Of a stretch of 64,000 nt of DNA, positions 45,246 to 53,671 are shown one piece after another. Where the stretch lies: assembly GCA_910584375.1 (NCBI GenBank), contig CAJUAH010000001.1, positions 138,560 through 202,559 on the forward strand, read 5' to 3'. Each line of letters starts with the position of its first letter. The first letter of the stretch is position 1. The notes beneath the pieces are model-generated. The model was given only the letters and a program-made list of their open reading frames with translations, did no database searches and had not been told where the DNA came from. The position numbers were made by a program, and so were the translations under genes. The stretch comes from an uncultured Acetatifactor sp. (GTDB lineage: Bacteria > Bacillota > Clostridia > Lachnospirales > Lachnospiraceae).

Positions 45246-45803
45246 TTATCCTTTCAGTTTTCGAGCTAAATGTTCTCTGGCGGAGGCTATATATCGCTTG
45301 ATCGTGCTGCGGCTCAGTTCCATGGCGCCAGCGATCTCCTCCAACTTCATGTCGTTATAATAGCGCATGGATAAAGCCGCCCGCTCCTGAAAGGGCAGCT
45401 CTTCCAAAGCCCGGCGCAGTTGTTCGATCTCGCTGGCGCGCACGGCAAGCGCCTCCGGATCCGAGCCGGGATGTTCGTCGCGCACCATCTCCAGCAGTTC
45501 CGGGTCGGAAAATTCCTGAAATCCTAACTGTTTTTGCCGAAGATCGTAGCACACATGGAAAGAGATCCTGTTCAGCCAGGCGATGAACAGTGTGGGATCG
45601 CTGAGCTTGCCTATATTGCGGAAAGCGGAGACATAGACTTCCTGCATGGCATCCTGGGCCAGATAGTCGTCTTTCAGGTAATGTCTGGCGTAATTATACA
45701 CCTTGTTGTATGTGAGAGTATACAGCTCCGCAAAGGCGTCGGTATCCTGCTGTTTAAAGCGGGTAACGAGTCTTGCCAGGTATTGGTGATCCGGTTCCGG
45801 CAT
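45246..45803 (-). CDS. ECF-type RNA polymerase sigma factor
   Basis: 185 aa with region 2 ('AFAELYTLTYNKVYNYARHYLKDD' and 'AQDAMQEVYVSAFRNI') and region 4 ('LPFQERAALSMRYYNDMKLEEIAGAMELS', split in the family helix-turn-helix). Typical ECF architecture without regions 1 and 3. It probably directs its own operon and/or surface genes. A TTGAAA-N17-TATAAT promoter lies upstream, so basal expression is by sigma-A. Confidence 0.9.
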   Translation of the reverse strand: MPEPDHQYLARLVTRFKQQDTDAFAELYTLTYNKVYNYARHYLKDDYLAQDAMQEVYVSAFRNIGKLSDPTLFIAWLNRISFHVCYDLRQKQLGFQEFSDPELLEMVRDEHPGSDPEALAVRASEIEQLRRALEELPFQERAALSMRYYNDMKLEEIAGAMELSRSTIKRYIASAREHLARKLKG

Positions 45804-45852
45804 ATGGTCTCGCCCCCTCCCCGTATGTGACCAAATGCACAGTATTTACTGT

Positions 45853-45881
45853 ATTATAAAAAAAAATGAACCTTTTTTCAA
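45853..45881 (-). promoter_or_regulatory. Promoter of the sigma/pseudopilin operon
   Basis: Minus strand TTGAAA (45881-45876), 17-nt spacer, TATAAT (45858-45853), 50 nt before the sigma gene. Confidence 0.75.
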
Positions 45882-45944
45882 GATATCCCTGTCTTTTTTT
45901 ATAGATTTGTGATATATTCGATGACAGAATAAGGAGTGACTTGA

Positions 45945-46181
45945 ATGGTTCCGGGTATGATGATGGATTTGTATGTCTGTTTTGGCCTGACGGCGCTGGG
46001 AGCGATTACGCTGCTGGTCACGGGGATCGTCTGCTATATATCGCTCTGCATCCGCTGGCGCAGGCGTGTGGCTGAAGTCAGGGAAGGACAGCCGGTATCT
46101 TTGGGATGGAATCTGAAAAAGCTAAAGGAGACCGTGCGGGAGCTGGAGTATGAGAAGGTATCCCGGATGGAGCTTATATAA
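45945..46181 (+). CDS. Small single-TM protein of unknown function
   Basis: 78 aa: one long hydrophobic helix (about 10-34, 'FGLTALGAITLLVTGIVCYI') then a basic, charged cytoplasmic tail. AGGAG is 8 nt before the ATG. It is divergent from the sigma operon and 28 nt upstream of rfbD, possibly co-transcribed. Not recognised. Confidence 0.6.
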   Translation: MVPGMMMDLYVCFGLTALGAITLLVTGIVCYISLCIRWRRRVAEVREGQPVSLGWNLKKLKETVRELEYEKVSRMELI

Positions 46182-46209
46182 TAATTATATGAGAAACGGA
46201 GAAACAGGG

Positions 46210-47058
46210 ATGAAAGTTCTGGTGACGGGCGTAAAGGGCCAGCTGGGCTATGATGTGGTGAATGAGCTTGAAAAGAGAGGTCTGGAGGCTGTGGGAGTGG
46301 ATATCGAGGAGATGGATATCACGGACGGAGACAGCGTGAGCCGGGTGATCCGCCAGAGCGCGCCGGACGCGGTGATCCACTGCGCCGCCTACACGGCGGT
46401 GGATGCAGCGGAGGAAAACGAGGCGCTCTGCCGCAGGGTCAATGCGGACGGTACCCGAAATATAGCGCTGGTCTGCCGGGATCTGGATATCAGGATGATC
46501 TATATCAGTACGGACTATGTGTTCAGCGGACAGGGCGAACGGCTCTGGGAGCCGGAAGATGAGCGGGATCCCCAGAGCGTGTACGGGCAGACCAAATATG
46601 AGGGGGAGCTGGCGGTACAGGAGCTTTTGGATAAATACTTTATCGTCAGGATTGCCTGGGTATTCGGCGTCAACGGCAAGAATTTTGTCAGGACCATGCT
46701 GAAACTGTCCGAGAACCATGATACGATCACGGTGGTGAACGACCAGTTCGGCTCTCCCACCTATACCTACGATTTGGCGAGACTGCTGGTGGATATGGTA
46801 CAGACCGAAAAATACGGGATTTATCATGCCACCAATGAGGGGATCTGCTCCTGGTATGATTTTGCCTGCGCCATATTCCGGGAGGCAGGCATTCCCATGA
46901 CCGTGAAACCGGTGAGCAGCGCGGAATATGGCGCTAAGGCCAGCCGTCCCGCCAACAGCCGCATGAGCAAGGAAAAGCTGACGGAGAACGGATTTGAGAG
47001 GCTCCCGTCCTGGCAGGATGCGCTGAAAAGATATCTGGACATCATTTTGGAGCGATAA
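46210..47058 (+). CDS. rfbD: dTDP-4-dehydrorhamnose reductase
   Basis: 282-aa short-chain dehydrogenase reducing dTDP-4-keto-L-rhamnose to dTDP-L-rhamnose with NAD(P)H for cell-surface glycans. Seen: 'VTGVKGQLGYDV' cofactor loop, 'STDYVFSG' and the 'YGQTKYEGE' Tyr-x3-Lys catalytic pair, 'GSPTYTYDLA' substrate region. The ATG at 46210 is preferred; the frame is open up to 46150, but GGAGAAACAGG before 46210 fits better. The other rhamnose genes are not in the window. Confidence 0.92.
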   Translation: MKVLVTGVKGQLGYDVVNELEKRGLEAVGVDIEEMDITDGDSVSRVIRQSAPDAVIHCAAYTAVDAAEENEALCRRVNADGTRNIALVCRDLDIRMIYISTDYVFSGQGERLWEPEDERDPQSVYGQTKYEGELAVQELLDKYFIVRIAWVFGVNGKNFVRTMLKLSENHDTITVVNDQFGSPTYTYDLARLLVDMVQTEKYGIYHATNEGICSWYDFACAIFREAGIPMTVKPVSSAEYGAKASRPANSRMSKEKLTENGFERLPSWQDALKRYLDIILER

Positions 47059-47071
47059 TTTAAAAAAAATG

Positions 47072-47100
47072 TTGACAAAGCATCTGCAAGTGGCTATACT
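47072..47100 (+). promoter_or_regulatory. Promoter of the rpsL-rpsG-fusA operon
   Basis: TTGACA (47072-47077), 17-nt spacer, TATACT (47095-47100). A short AGCAT/ATGCT hairpin with a T7 run follows in the leader (about 47107-47129) and could act as a weak attenuator. Confidence 0.88.
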
Positions 47101-47190
47101 AATATAGCATGCGCGCGGATGCTTTTTTTGTGGGCAATATATACAGGGATCCGGCGCGGCGATTACATTATAAGAAAGAGGTGAAACAGA

Positions 47191-47613
47191 ATGCCAACAT
47201 TTAACCAGTTAGTAAGAAAGGGCCGTCAGACAACGGTGAAGAAGTCCACCGCCCCCGCTCTGCAGAAGGGATACAACTCTCTGCACAAGAAGGCGACGAA
47301 CGCGTCTTCCCCTCAGAAGAGAGGTGTGTGTACCGCCGTTAAGACCGCAACCCCCAAGAAGCCTAACTCCGCTCTCAGAAAGATCGCCAGAGTACGTCTT
47401 TCCAACGGAATCGAAGTTACCAGCTACATTCCCGGCGAAGGTCACAATCTGCAGGAGCACAGCGTTGTGCTGATCAGAGGCGGCAGAGTTAAGGATCTGC
47501 CCGGTACCAGATATCACATTATCCGTGGTACGCTGGACACCGCGGGTGTCGCTAACAGAAAGCAGGCCCGTTCCAAGTACGGCGCCAAGAGGCCGAAAGA
47601 TGCTAAAAAGTAA
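47191..47613 (+). CDS. rpsL: 30S ribosomal protein S12
   Basis: 140-aa S12 of the decoding centre. The streptomycin-relevant Lys in 'TPKKPNSALRK' and the 'GHNLQEHSVVLIRGGRVKDLPG' segment are wild-type. The C-terminus is slightly longer than in E. coli, as usual in Clostridia. GAGGTGAAACAG precedes the ATG. Confidence 0.98.
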   Translation: MPTFNQLVRKGRQTTVKKSTAPALQKGYNSLHKKATNASSPQKRGVCTAVKTATPKKPNSALRKIARVRLSNGIEVTSYIPGEGHNLQEHSVVLIRGGRVKDLPGTRYHIIRGTLDTAGVANRKQARSKYGAKRPKDAKK

Positions 47614-47658
47614 GCATCTTTGAGACGCGGAGAAGTAAGCGTCTTTGGGATGCGGAGA
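47610..47658 (+). repeat. 25-nt tandem repeat after rpsL
   Basis: Two units of the form GTAAGCRTCTTTGRGAYGCGGAGA (47610-47634, 47635-47658), the first overlapping the rpsL stop codon. Then GCATCCGC can pair with GATGCGGA nearby. The rest of the 194-nt rpsL-rpsG gap shows no gene or promoter. Confidence 0.65.
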
Positions 47659-47807
47659 TATAGGCATCCGCAGTATCTCGGACCACAACAACGGAACTAA
47701 GAAAAGTGTTGGAATTCTGGACTACAGATATACCGCACGAACACTTGGGGAAACACATGTGAGTACCGATGAATTAACGAAATTTTATTGTTAAGGAGGG
47801 AAGAACC

Positions 47808-48278
47808 GTGCCACGTAAAGGACATATTCAAAAAAGAGATGTATTGGCAGATCCTTTATACAACAACAAAGTGGTGACCAAGCTTATCAACAACATTATG
47901 ATGGATGGTAAGAGGGGTGTAGCACAGAAGATTGTATACGGCGCATTTGCCAAGGTTGAGGCAAAGTCTGGCAAGCCTGCTCTGGAGGTATTTGAGGAGG
48001 CCATGAACAATATCATGCCCTCTCTGGAGGTCAAGGCCAGACGTATCGGTGGCGCCACCTACCAGGTGCCCATCGAGGTGAGAGCTGACAGACGTCAGGC
48101 ACTGGGTCTGCGCTGGTTGACCGCTTACTCCCGCAAGAGAGGCGAGAAGACCATGATCGACAGACTGGCCAATGAGATTCTGGATGCGGCCAACAACACA
48201 GGCGCCGCAGTAAAGAGAAAAGAAGACGTACACAAGATGGCGGAGGCAAACAAGGCGTTTGCGCATTACCGTTTCTAA
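47808..48278 (+). CDS. rpsG: 30S ribosomal protein S7
   Basis: 156-aa S7, the head-assembly protein that binds 16S rRNA, with 'MMDGKRGVAQKIVYGA' and 'RRIGGATYQVPIEV'. It starts with GTG at 47808 after AAGGAGGG. Length is normal. Confidence 0.97.
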   Translation: MPRKGHIQKRDVLADPLYNNKVVTKLINNIMMDGKRGVAQKIVYGAFAKVEAKSGKPALEVFEEAMNNIMPSLEVKARRIGGATYQVPIEVRADRRQALGLRWLTAYSRKRGEKTMIDRLANEILDAANNTGAAVKRKEDVHKMAEANKAFAHYRF

Positions 48279-48373
48279 ACACAGCACTGGCGCCGGATAT
48301 ATGACCGGTGTGAGGCGGGGCAATCGGCCCTGGCCGCTGTGGCTTTACAAAATAAAAAAAGGAGGAAAAAATC

Positions 48374-50536
48374 TTGGCTGGAAGAGAATATCCCTTAGAG
48401 AGAACCAGGAATATAGGCATCATGGCTCATATCGACGCGGGCAAGACCACGTTGACCGAGCGTATCCTGTATTACACTGGCGTTAACTACAAGATCGGCG
48501 ATACTCATGAAGGCACTGCCACCATGGACTGGATGGAGCAGGAGCAGGAGAGAGGCATCACCATCACTTCGGCTGCCACGACCTGTCACTGGACTCTGGA
48601 AAAAGAAACCAAGCCCGCTGAAGGCGCGCTGGAGCATCGTATCAACATCATTGACACTCCTGGCCACGTTGACTTCACTGTGGAAGTGGAGCGTTCCTTG
48701 CGTGTACTGGACGGCGCTGTCGGTGTATTCTGTGCAAAGGGCGGTGTGGAGCCTCAGTCTGAGAACGTATGGCGTCAGGCTGACACCTACAATGTACCCC
48801 GTATGGCGTTTATCAACAAGATGGATATACTGGGCGCCAATTTTTACGGCGCTGTGGAGCAGATCAAGACCCGCCTGGGCAAGAATGCCATCGTGCTGCA
48901 GCTGCCCATCGGCAAGGAAGACGAGTTCAAAGGCATCATCGATCTGTTTGAGATGAAGGCATATATCTACAACGACGACAAGGGTGAGAATATCACCGTG
49001 ACCGACGATCTGGGAGATATGCAGGATGACGCGGAGTTGTACCGGGGCGAGCTGATCGAGAAGATCTGCGAGCTGGACGACGAGCTGACGATGATGTATC
49101 TGGAGGGCGAGGAGCCTTCCGTAGAAGATTTAAAGAGAGTACTGCGCAAAGCGACCTGCGAGTGTACCGCGATTCCGGTATGCTGCGGTTCCGCATATCG
49201 CAATAAGGGCGTGCAGAAACTGCTGGATGCGATTCTGGAGTATATGCCTGCGCCCACAGACATTCCCGCTATCAAGGGAACGGATCTGGACGGCAACGAA
49301 GTGGAGAGGCATTCTTCCGACGAGGAGCCTTTTTCCGCCCTGGCGTTCAAGATCATGGCTGATCCCTTTGTGGGTAAGCTGGCGTTCTTCCGCGTGTATT
49401 CCGGCACCATGAACTCCGGTTCCTATGTGCTGAACGCGACCAAGGACAAGAAGGAGCGTGTGGGACGTATCTTACAGATGCATGCCAACAAGAGAGCAGA
49501 ACTGGACAAGGTGTACTCAGGCGATATCGCTGCGGCTGTGGGCTTTAAATTCACCACCACCGGCGACACCATCTGCGACGACCAGCATCCGGTGATTCTG
49601 GAGTCCATGGAGTTCCCCGAGCCTGTTATCGAGCTGGCTATCGAGCCCAAGACCAAGGCCGGACAGGGCAAGATGGGCGAGGCTCTGGCAAAGCTGGCGG
49701 AGGAAGATCCTACTTTCCGCGCTCACACCAATCCCGAGACCGGGCAGACCATTATCGCCGGTATGGGCGAGCTGCATCTGGAGATCATCGTGGATCGTCT
49801 GCTGCGTGAGTTCAAAGTGGAGGCCAACGTGGGTGCTCCTCAGGTTGCTTACAAAGAGGCGTTTACCAAGGAAGTGGAAGTGGACTCCAAGTATGCCAAG
49901 CAGTCCGGCGGACGCGGCCAGTACGGCCACTGTAAAGTTAAATTCTCGCCTCTGGAGGCCAACTGTGAGAAGTTTGAGTTTGACCCCAAGGCGAATATCC
50001 TGATCAACGAGCCTCCCGTGCTGCTGTTCGAGTCCACCGTGGTGGGCGGCGCTATCCCCAAAGAGTATATCCCGGCGGTGGGCGCAGGTATCAAAGAGGC
50101 GGCGCAGGCAGGTATCCTGGGCGGATTCCCGGTATTGGGCGTTCACGCCAATGTGTATGACGGTTCCTATCACGAGGTAGACTCCTCCGAGATGGCGTTC
50201 CACATCGCGGGTTCCATGGCGTTTAAAGAGGCCATGCAGAAAGCAAGCCCGGTACTGCTGGAGCCTATCATGAAGGTGGAAGTGACCATGCCCGAGGAGT
50301 ATATGGGCGACGTGATCGGTGATCTGAACTCCCGCCGTGGCCGTGTGGAAGGTATGGACGATATCGGCGGCGGCAAGATGGTGCGCGCGTTCGTGCCTCT
50401 GGCGGAAATGTTCGGTTACTCCACGGATTTGCGTTCCAAGACCCAGGGCCGAGGCAACTACTCCATGTTCTTCGACAAGTACGAGCAGGTGCCCAAGAAC
50501 GTTCAGGAGAAGGTTCTGTCAGAAAAAGGAAAATAG
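48374..50536 (+). CDS. fusA: Translation elongation factor G
   Basis: 720-aa GTPase driving translocation. G1 'AHIDAGKTT' (about 17-25), switch I 'QERGITITSAATT', G3 'DTPGHVDF', G4 'NKMD'; domains II-V follow, with the family's 'GRGQYGHCKV' and C-terminal 'GRGNYSMFFDKYEQVP'. A short insertion near 'EKETKPAEGALEHR' is usual in Lachnospiraceae. It starts with TTG at 48374, 8 nt after GGAGG, a rare start for such a highly expressed gene. Confidence 0.97.
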   Translation: MAGREYPLERTRNIGIMAHIDAGKTTLTERILYYTGVNYKIGDTHEGTATMDWMEQEQERGITITSAATTCHWTLEKETKPAEGALEHRINIIDTPGHVDFTVEVERSLRVLDGAVGVFCAKGGVEPQSENVWRQADTYNVPRMAFINKMDILGANFYGAVEQIKTRLGKNAIVLQLPIGKEDEFKGIIDLFEMKAYIYNDDKGENITVTDDLGDMQDDAELYRGELIEKICELDDELTMMYLEGEEPSVEDLKRVLRKATCECTAIPVCCGSAYRNKGVQKLLDAILEYMPAPTDIPAIKGTDLDGNEVERHSSDEEPFSALAFKIMADPFVGKLAFFRVYSGTMNSGSYVLNATKDKKERVGRILQMHANKRAELDKVYSGDIAAAVGFKFTTTGDTICDDQHPVILESMEFPEPVIELAIEPKTKAGQGKMGEALAKLAEEDPTFRAHTNPETGQTIIAGMGELHLEIIVDRLLREFKVEANVGAPQVAYKEAFTKEVEVDSKYAKQSGGRGQYGHCKVKFSPLEANCEKFEFDPKANILINEPPVLLFESTVVGGAIPKEYIPAVGAGIKEAAQAGILGGFPVLGVHANVYDGSYHEVDSSEMAFHIAGSMAFKEAMQKASPVLLEPIMKVEVTMPEEYMGDVIGDLNSRRGRVEGMDDIGGGKMVRAFVPLAEMFGYSTDLRSKTQGRGNYSMFFDKYEQVPKNVQEKVLSEKGK

Positions 50537-50559
50537 TTTGCATTTTCACGAAAAATAAC

Positions 50560-50588
50560 TTGAAAATCCTCTGATTATCTAATATAAT
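50560..50588 (+). promoter_or_regulatory. Promoter of tuf
   Basis: TTGAAA (50560-50565), 17-nt spacer, TATAAT (50583-50588). In the leader, AAGTGGC/GCCACTT (about 50614-50632) forms a hairpin. Confidence 0.8.
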
Positions 50589-50678
50589 CAGAGATAGCCG
50601 AGTTAAAAGCGCCAAAGTGGCGCAAAGCCACTTCGGCGTAACCAAAAACCAGTTTATATATTAAGGAGGACTACAATA

Positions 50679-51866
50679 ATGGCTAAAGCTAAATTTGAAA
50701 GAACTAAGCCCCATTGTAACATTGGTACCATTGGTCACGTTGACCATGGTAAGACCACTCTGACCGCTGCCATCACCAAGGTTCTGGCTGAGAGAGTAGC
50801 CGGTAACGAGAAGGTTGATTTTGAGAACATCGACAAGGCTCCCGAAGAGAGAGAGCGTGGTATCACCATTTCTACCGCGCACGTTGAGTACCAGACCGAG
50901 AAGAGACACTATGCGCACGTTGACTGCCCGGGCCATGCTGACTATGTAAAGAACATGATCACCGGCGCCGCTCAGATGGATGGCGCTATCCTGGTGGTAG
51001 CCGCTACCGATGGCGTTATGGCGCAGACCAAGGAGCACATCCTGCTGTCCCGTCAGGTAGGCGTACCTTATATCATCGTATTCATGAACAAGTGCGACAT
51101 GGTTGACGATCCCGAGCTGCTGGAGCTGGTGGAGATGGAGATCACCGAGCAGCTGGAGGAGTACGACTTCACCGATTGCCCGATCATCAAGGGTTCCGCT
51201 CTGAAGGCTCTGGAAGATCCCAACGGCGAGTGGGGCGACAAGGTTATGGAGCTGATGTCTACTGTGGACGAGTATATCCCTGATCCTCAGCGTGACACCG
51301 ACAAGCCTTTCCTGATGCCTGTAGAGGACGTGTTCACCATTACCGGCCGTGGTACTGTTGCCACCGGTAGAGTGGAGCGCGGTACTCTGCACCTGAACGA
51401 CGAAGTTGAGATCGTCGGTATCAAGGAGGAGACCAAGAAGACCGTTGTTACCGGTATCGAGATGTTCCGTAAGATGCTGGATGAGGCGCAGGCCGGTGAT
51501 AACATCGGCGCACTGCTGCGTGGCGTGCAGAGAACCGAGATCGAGAGAGGTCAGGTTCTGGCTAAGCCCGGCAGCGTTACCTGCCACAAGAAATTCACCG
51601 CTCAGGTATACGTTCTGACCAAGGACGAGGGCGGCCGTCATACACCTTTCTTCAACAACTATCGTCCTCAGTTCTACTTCAGAACTACAGACGTAACCGG
51701 CGTATGCGAACTGCCTGCCGGCACCGAGATGTGCATGCCTGGCGACAACGTGGAGATGACCATCGAGCTGATCCATCCCATCGCTATGGAGCAGGGTCTG
51801 ACTTTCGCTATCCGTGAGGGTGGCAGGACTGTTGGTTCCGGTCGTGTGGCTACGATTATTGAGTAA
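50679..51866 (+). CDS. tuf: Translation elongation factor Tu
   Basis: 395-aa EF-Tu that brings aminoacyl-tRNA to the ribosome. G1 'GHVDHGKT' (19-26), switch I 'ERGITISTAHVEY', G3 'DCPGHADY', G4 'NKCD', and barrel domains II and III to the C-terminal 'GGRTVGSGRVATIIE'. AAGGAGG precedes the ATG. Own promoter after fusA. Confidence 0.98.
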   Translation: MAKAKFERTKPHCNIGTIGHVDHGKTTLTAAITKVLAERVAGNEKVDFENIDKAPEERERGITISTAHVEYQTEKRHYAHVDCPGHADYVKNMITGAAQMDGAILVVAATDGVMAQTKEHILLSRQVGVPYIIVFMNKCDMVDDPELLELVEMEITEQLEEYDFTDCPIIKGSALKALEDPNGEWGDKVMELMSTVDEYIPDPQRDTDKPFLMPVEDVFTITGRGTVATGRVERGTLHLNDEVEIVGIKEETKKTVVTGIEMFRKMLDEAQAGDNIGALLRGVQRTEIERGQVLAKPGSVTCHKKFTAQVYVLTKDEGGRHTPFFNNYRPQFYFRTTDVTGVCELPAGTEMCMPGDNVEMTIELIHPIAMEQGLTFAIREGGRTVGSGRVATIIE

Positions 51867-51869
51867 TAT

Positions 51870-52006
51870 ATTTTTAGAGCCAGTAATTTAATACAATATA
51901 CCGCAACCTTCAATATAAATTAAGAGGGTTGCGGTAATTTGTATAAAATAAGGAAGGGCTAACAAAAAGAAAATGAAAAGCAGAAAGAGTATGTGGCTCT
52001 AAAAAT
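51870..52006. repeat. 13-bp inverted repeat enclosing the tuf terminator
   Basis: ATTTTTAGAGCCA (51870-51882) recurs inverted at 51994-52006. The TTTAGAGCCA core is also in the gltB-gltD repeats. It could be a remnant of an intergenic element. Within it lies the terminator stem 51899-51908 with 51927-51936. Confidence 0.5.
51899..51940 (+). terminator. Terminator after tuf
   Basis: A 10-bp perfect stem TACCGCAACC/GGTTGCGGTA with an 18-nt AT loop, followed by ATTTG. The T run is weak. Confidence 0.7.
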
Positions 52007-52111
52007 TTTATTGTTTGGAGAATGCAAATGAAACAGGTGTAATGTACACAAGTTTCTGTGGCGTAAATTAACAGAAATTTAAAGAGCTATCAAGAGGATG
52101 GTTCAGTACTT

Positions 52112-52585
52112 ATGGAAAATAAGTTTCGCTGTATATGTGAACTTTGCACCGCATTAAGTTTTTCTGCATTTGGCATAAGTCTAGTATTCTATTCACAAAA
52201 TACGAACTTATATACTTGTATGTGTTCTGCATTGATTGCTTTATTCACATTATTAGCAAATAGGGCAAGTGATAAAGACATGATTAAAAAGGGAATTAAT
52301 ACAGGCAAGTATACTATATGGGGAAAAGTGTATCGGGGTGTATCAACAATTAGATTGGGGCTGGAAACCATTTTATCAGGCGTGGCCCTATTCCTGATTT
52401 TGGCCTATTTTTTAACGCACTCCAATCAGGGGGACATTTTTTACAAACTGGCATATTATGAAACAACAATATGTATTTGGAGTTTTTTGATTTCAGAATG
52501 GCTGTTATTTCTCATTTCCTTAATTTTGATTGGAATAGAAAAAATTTCCCTAGGACAAAATACTATGGATTGCCTTTTGCAGTAA
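52112..52585 (+). CDS. AT-rich accessory gene: four-TM membrane protein of unknown function
   Basis: 157 aa with four predicted TM helices in two hairpins (about 11-30, 34-51, 84-103, 118-142) and a charged connecting part 'RASDKDMIKKGI' between them. The topology is reminiscent of small effector-type membrane proteins, but no family is recognised. Base composition is distinctly AT-rich compared with tuf. The ATG follows an AGAGG stretch at rather long distance. First of three closely spaced genes. No confident promoter was found in the 51937-52111 gap. Confidence 0.6.
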   Translation: MENKFRCICELCTALSFSAFGISLVFYSQNTNLYTCMCSALIALFTLLANRASDKDMIKKGINTGKYTIWGKVYRGVSTIRLGLETILSGVALFLILAYFLTHSNQGDIFYKLAYYETTICIWSFLISEWLLFLISLILIGIEKISLGQNTMDCLLQ

Positions 52586-52604
52586 ATAAATTAAGTGAGT
52601 GTGA

Positions 52605-52814
52605 ATGATAATGAAAATATTAAAACTTATCAAAAAGGATAAAAGAGATAAAGCTATTATTTATCAAAATGCTAACAAAAGCTTTGATTTTGATTACTCA
52701 ATTCAAACCGGAATAGATGATAATGGTAAGGATGAACCTTTATTTAAGGATGCTAATGAAAAAATAGATACAAGTGTTACCTATGAAATAAAGGAAGTTG
52801 ATTATTATGCGTAG
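52605..52814 (+). CDS. AT-rich accessory gene: 69-aa protein of unknown function
   Basis: A small soluble, strongly charged protein: basic N-terminus ('LKLIKKDKRDK') then acidic C-terminus. No TM segment and no recognised motif. It begins 19 nt after the membrane protein gene; MKILK at 52611 is an alternative start. Its stop overlaps the next start by 8 nt (ATGCGTAG), implying translational coupling. Confidence 0.55.
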   Translation: MIMKILKLIKKDKRDKAIIYQNANKSFDFDYSIQTGIDDNGKDEPLFKDANEKIDTSVTYEIKEVDYYA

Positions 52815-53343
52815 AGAGGATTTCAATGATTTTTATGAAAATACTATTAAAAGGCATGCACAACTTTTTTTAGAAAAAAATAAGGGTTATATTTTCCATG
52901 AATCTGCGGACAGGATTTATGAAGAGTATTTAAATCAAAAAACTTTAATGAGGGTAGTGCTGGAAAAAAATAATCCCAGTCAACTGTTAGATAGGCACAA
53001 GGTATGCGCTGCTATGACTGTGGCAATATTGAAATGCAGACCTATAACATGTGCAAGTATAAATGATATAGACGGAAAATTTAAGCTGTCTGATGCTTGC
53101 ACAATAAATGAGCAATTGGCTTTTTATTGTTCTTGGTCGTTGATGATAGGCTTTATACAAGCCTCTAAGAAAGAAACGGAGCATATGAAATTTGTATTGC
53201 CGCCGACAAATCACAATGATAACTTTGTGAATACGTTTACAAGATCGCTGTTTGTAGCAAATATACAGAATAGCTTATCTCCAGAGTTGCTTGCTAATAT
53301 TTATTTTTTGCTAGAAAGTTATAATTTGAAACAACAGATGTGA
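52807..53343 (+). CDS. AT-rich accessory gene: 178-aa soluble protein of unknown function
   Basis: A probably helical soluble protein. The segment 'LLDRHKVCAAMTVAILKCRPI' is the most conserved-looking part (Arg-His-Lys followed by a buried helix), and 'NEQLAFYCSWSLMIGFI' forms a second helix. I do not recognise the family. AAGGAAG is 9 nt before the ATG; a TTG at 52798 would leave no spacer. Third gene of the coupled trio, followed by a terminator. Confidence 0.6.
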   Translation: MRREDFNDFYENTIKRHAQLFLEKNKGYIFHESADRIYEEYLNQKTLMRVVLEKNNPSQLLDRHKVCAAMTVAILKCRPITCASINDIDGKFKLSDACTINEQLAFYCSWSLMIGFIQASKKETEHMKFVLPPTNHNDNFVNTFTRSLFVANIQNSLSPELLANIYFLLESYNLKQQM

Positions 53344-53354
53344 GCTACCCTTAC

Positions 53355-53399
53355 ACCGCATTTTCTTGAGACATCAAGGAAGTGCGGTTTCTTGATGTC
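53355..53399 (+). terminator. Terminator of the AT-rich trio
   Basis: ACCGCA/TGCGGT with TTTCTTGA/TCAAGGAA inside, then TTCTT. GACATCAAG/CTTGATGTC (53370-53378, 53391-53399) forms an alternative hairpin. Confidence 0.6.
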
Positions 53400-53509
53400 T
53401 ACAATATTAGTGTACAAAAGGAATATGAGAAAATAACTATTCTGCAGCGCGCAGAGTATATGGCTATCCGGTCAATGCACAGGGACAGGGGATATGTTCT
53501 AAAGTCATA

Positions 53510-53671
53510 ATGATGCTGTATCCGATCAAGGAAACGGTCAGAAACGGTGGAAATTTGGAGAACACAGGTGGATACAGCAGATACAGTAAGGTTCTTATGT
53601 GTCCGGACGGCTGTGTCCTGTTCAGGGTCACGGCAAAACCGTTGGTGAATAGAGACAGGAGGAAAAAATAA
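53510..53671 (+). CDS. Possible 53-aa ORF coupled to the nucleotidyltransferase gene
   Basis: An open frame from ATG at 53510 ends in TAATG, sharing its last base with the next start. The protein has 'YSRYSKVLMCPDGCVLF'. Its own ribosome binding site is poor, so it may be chance. The remaining gap 53400-53509 contains nothing I recognise. Confidence 0.3.
   Translation: MMLYPIKETVRNGGNLENTGGYSRYSKVLMCPDGCVLFRVTAKPLVNRDRRKK

Noticed and set aside
47107..47129. AGCAT/ATGCT plus T7 as a strong attenuator of rpsL
   Set aside because: The stem is only 5 bp, too weak to call a separate terminator; mentioned only under the promoter.
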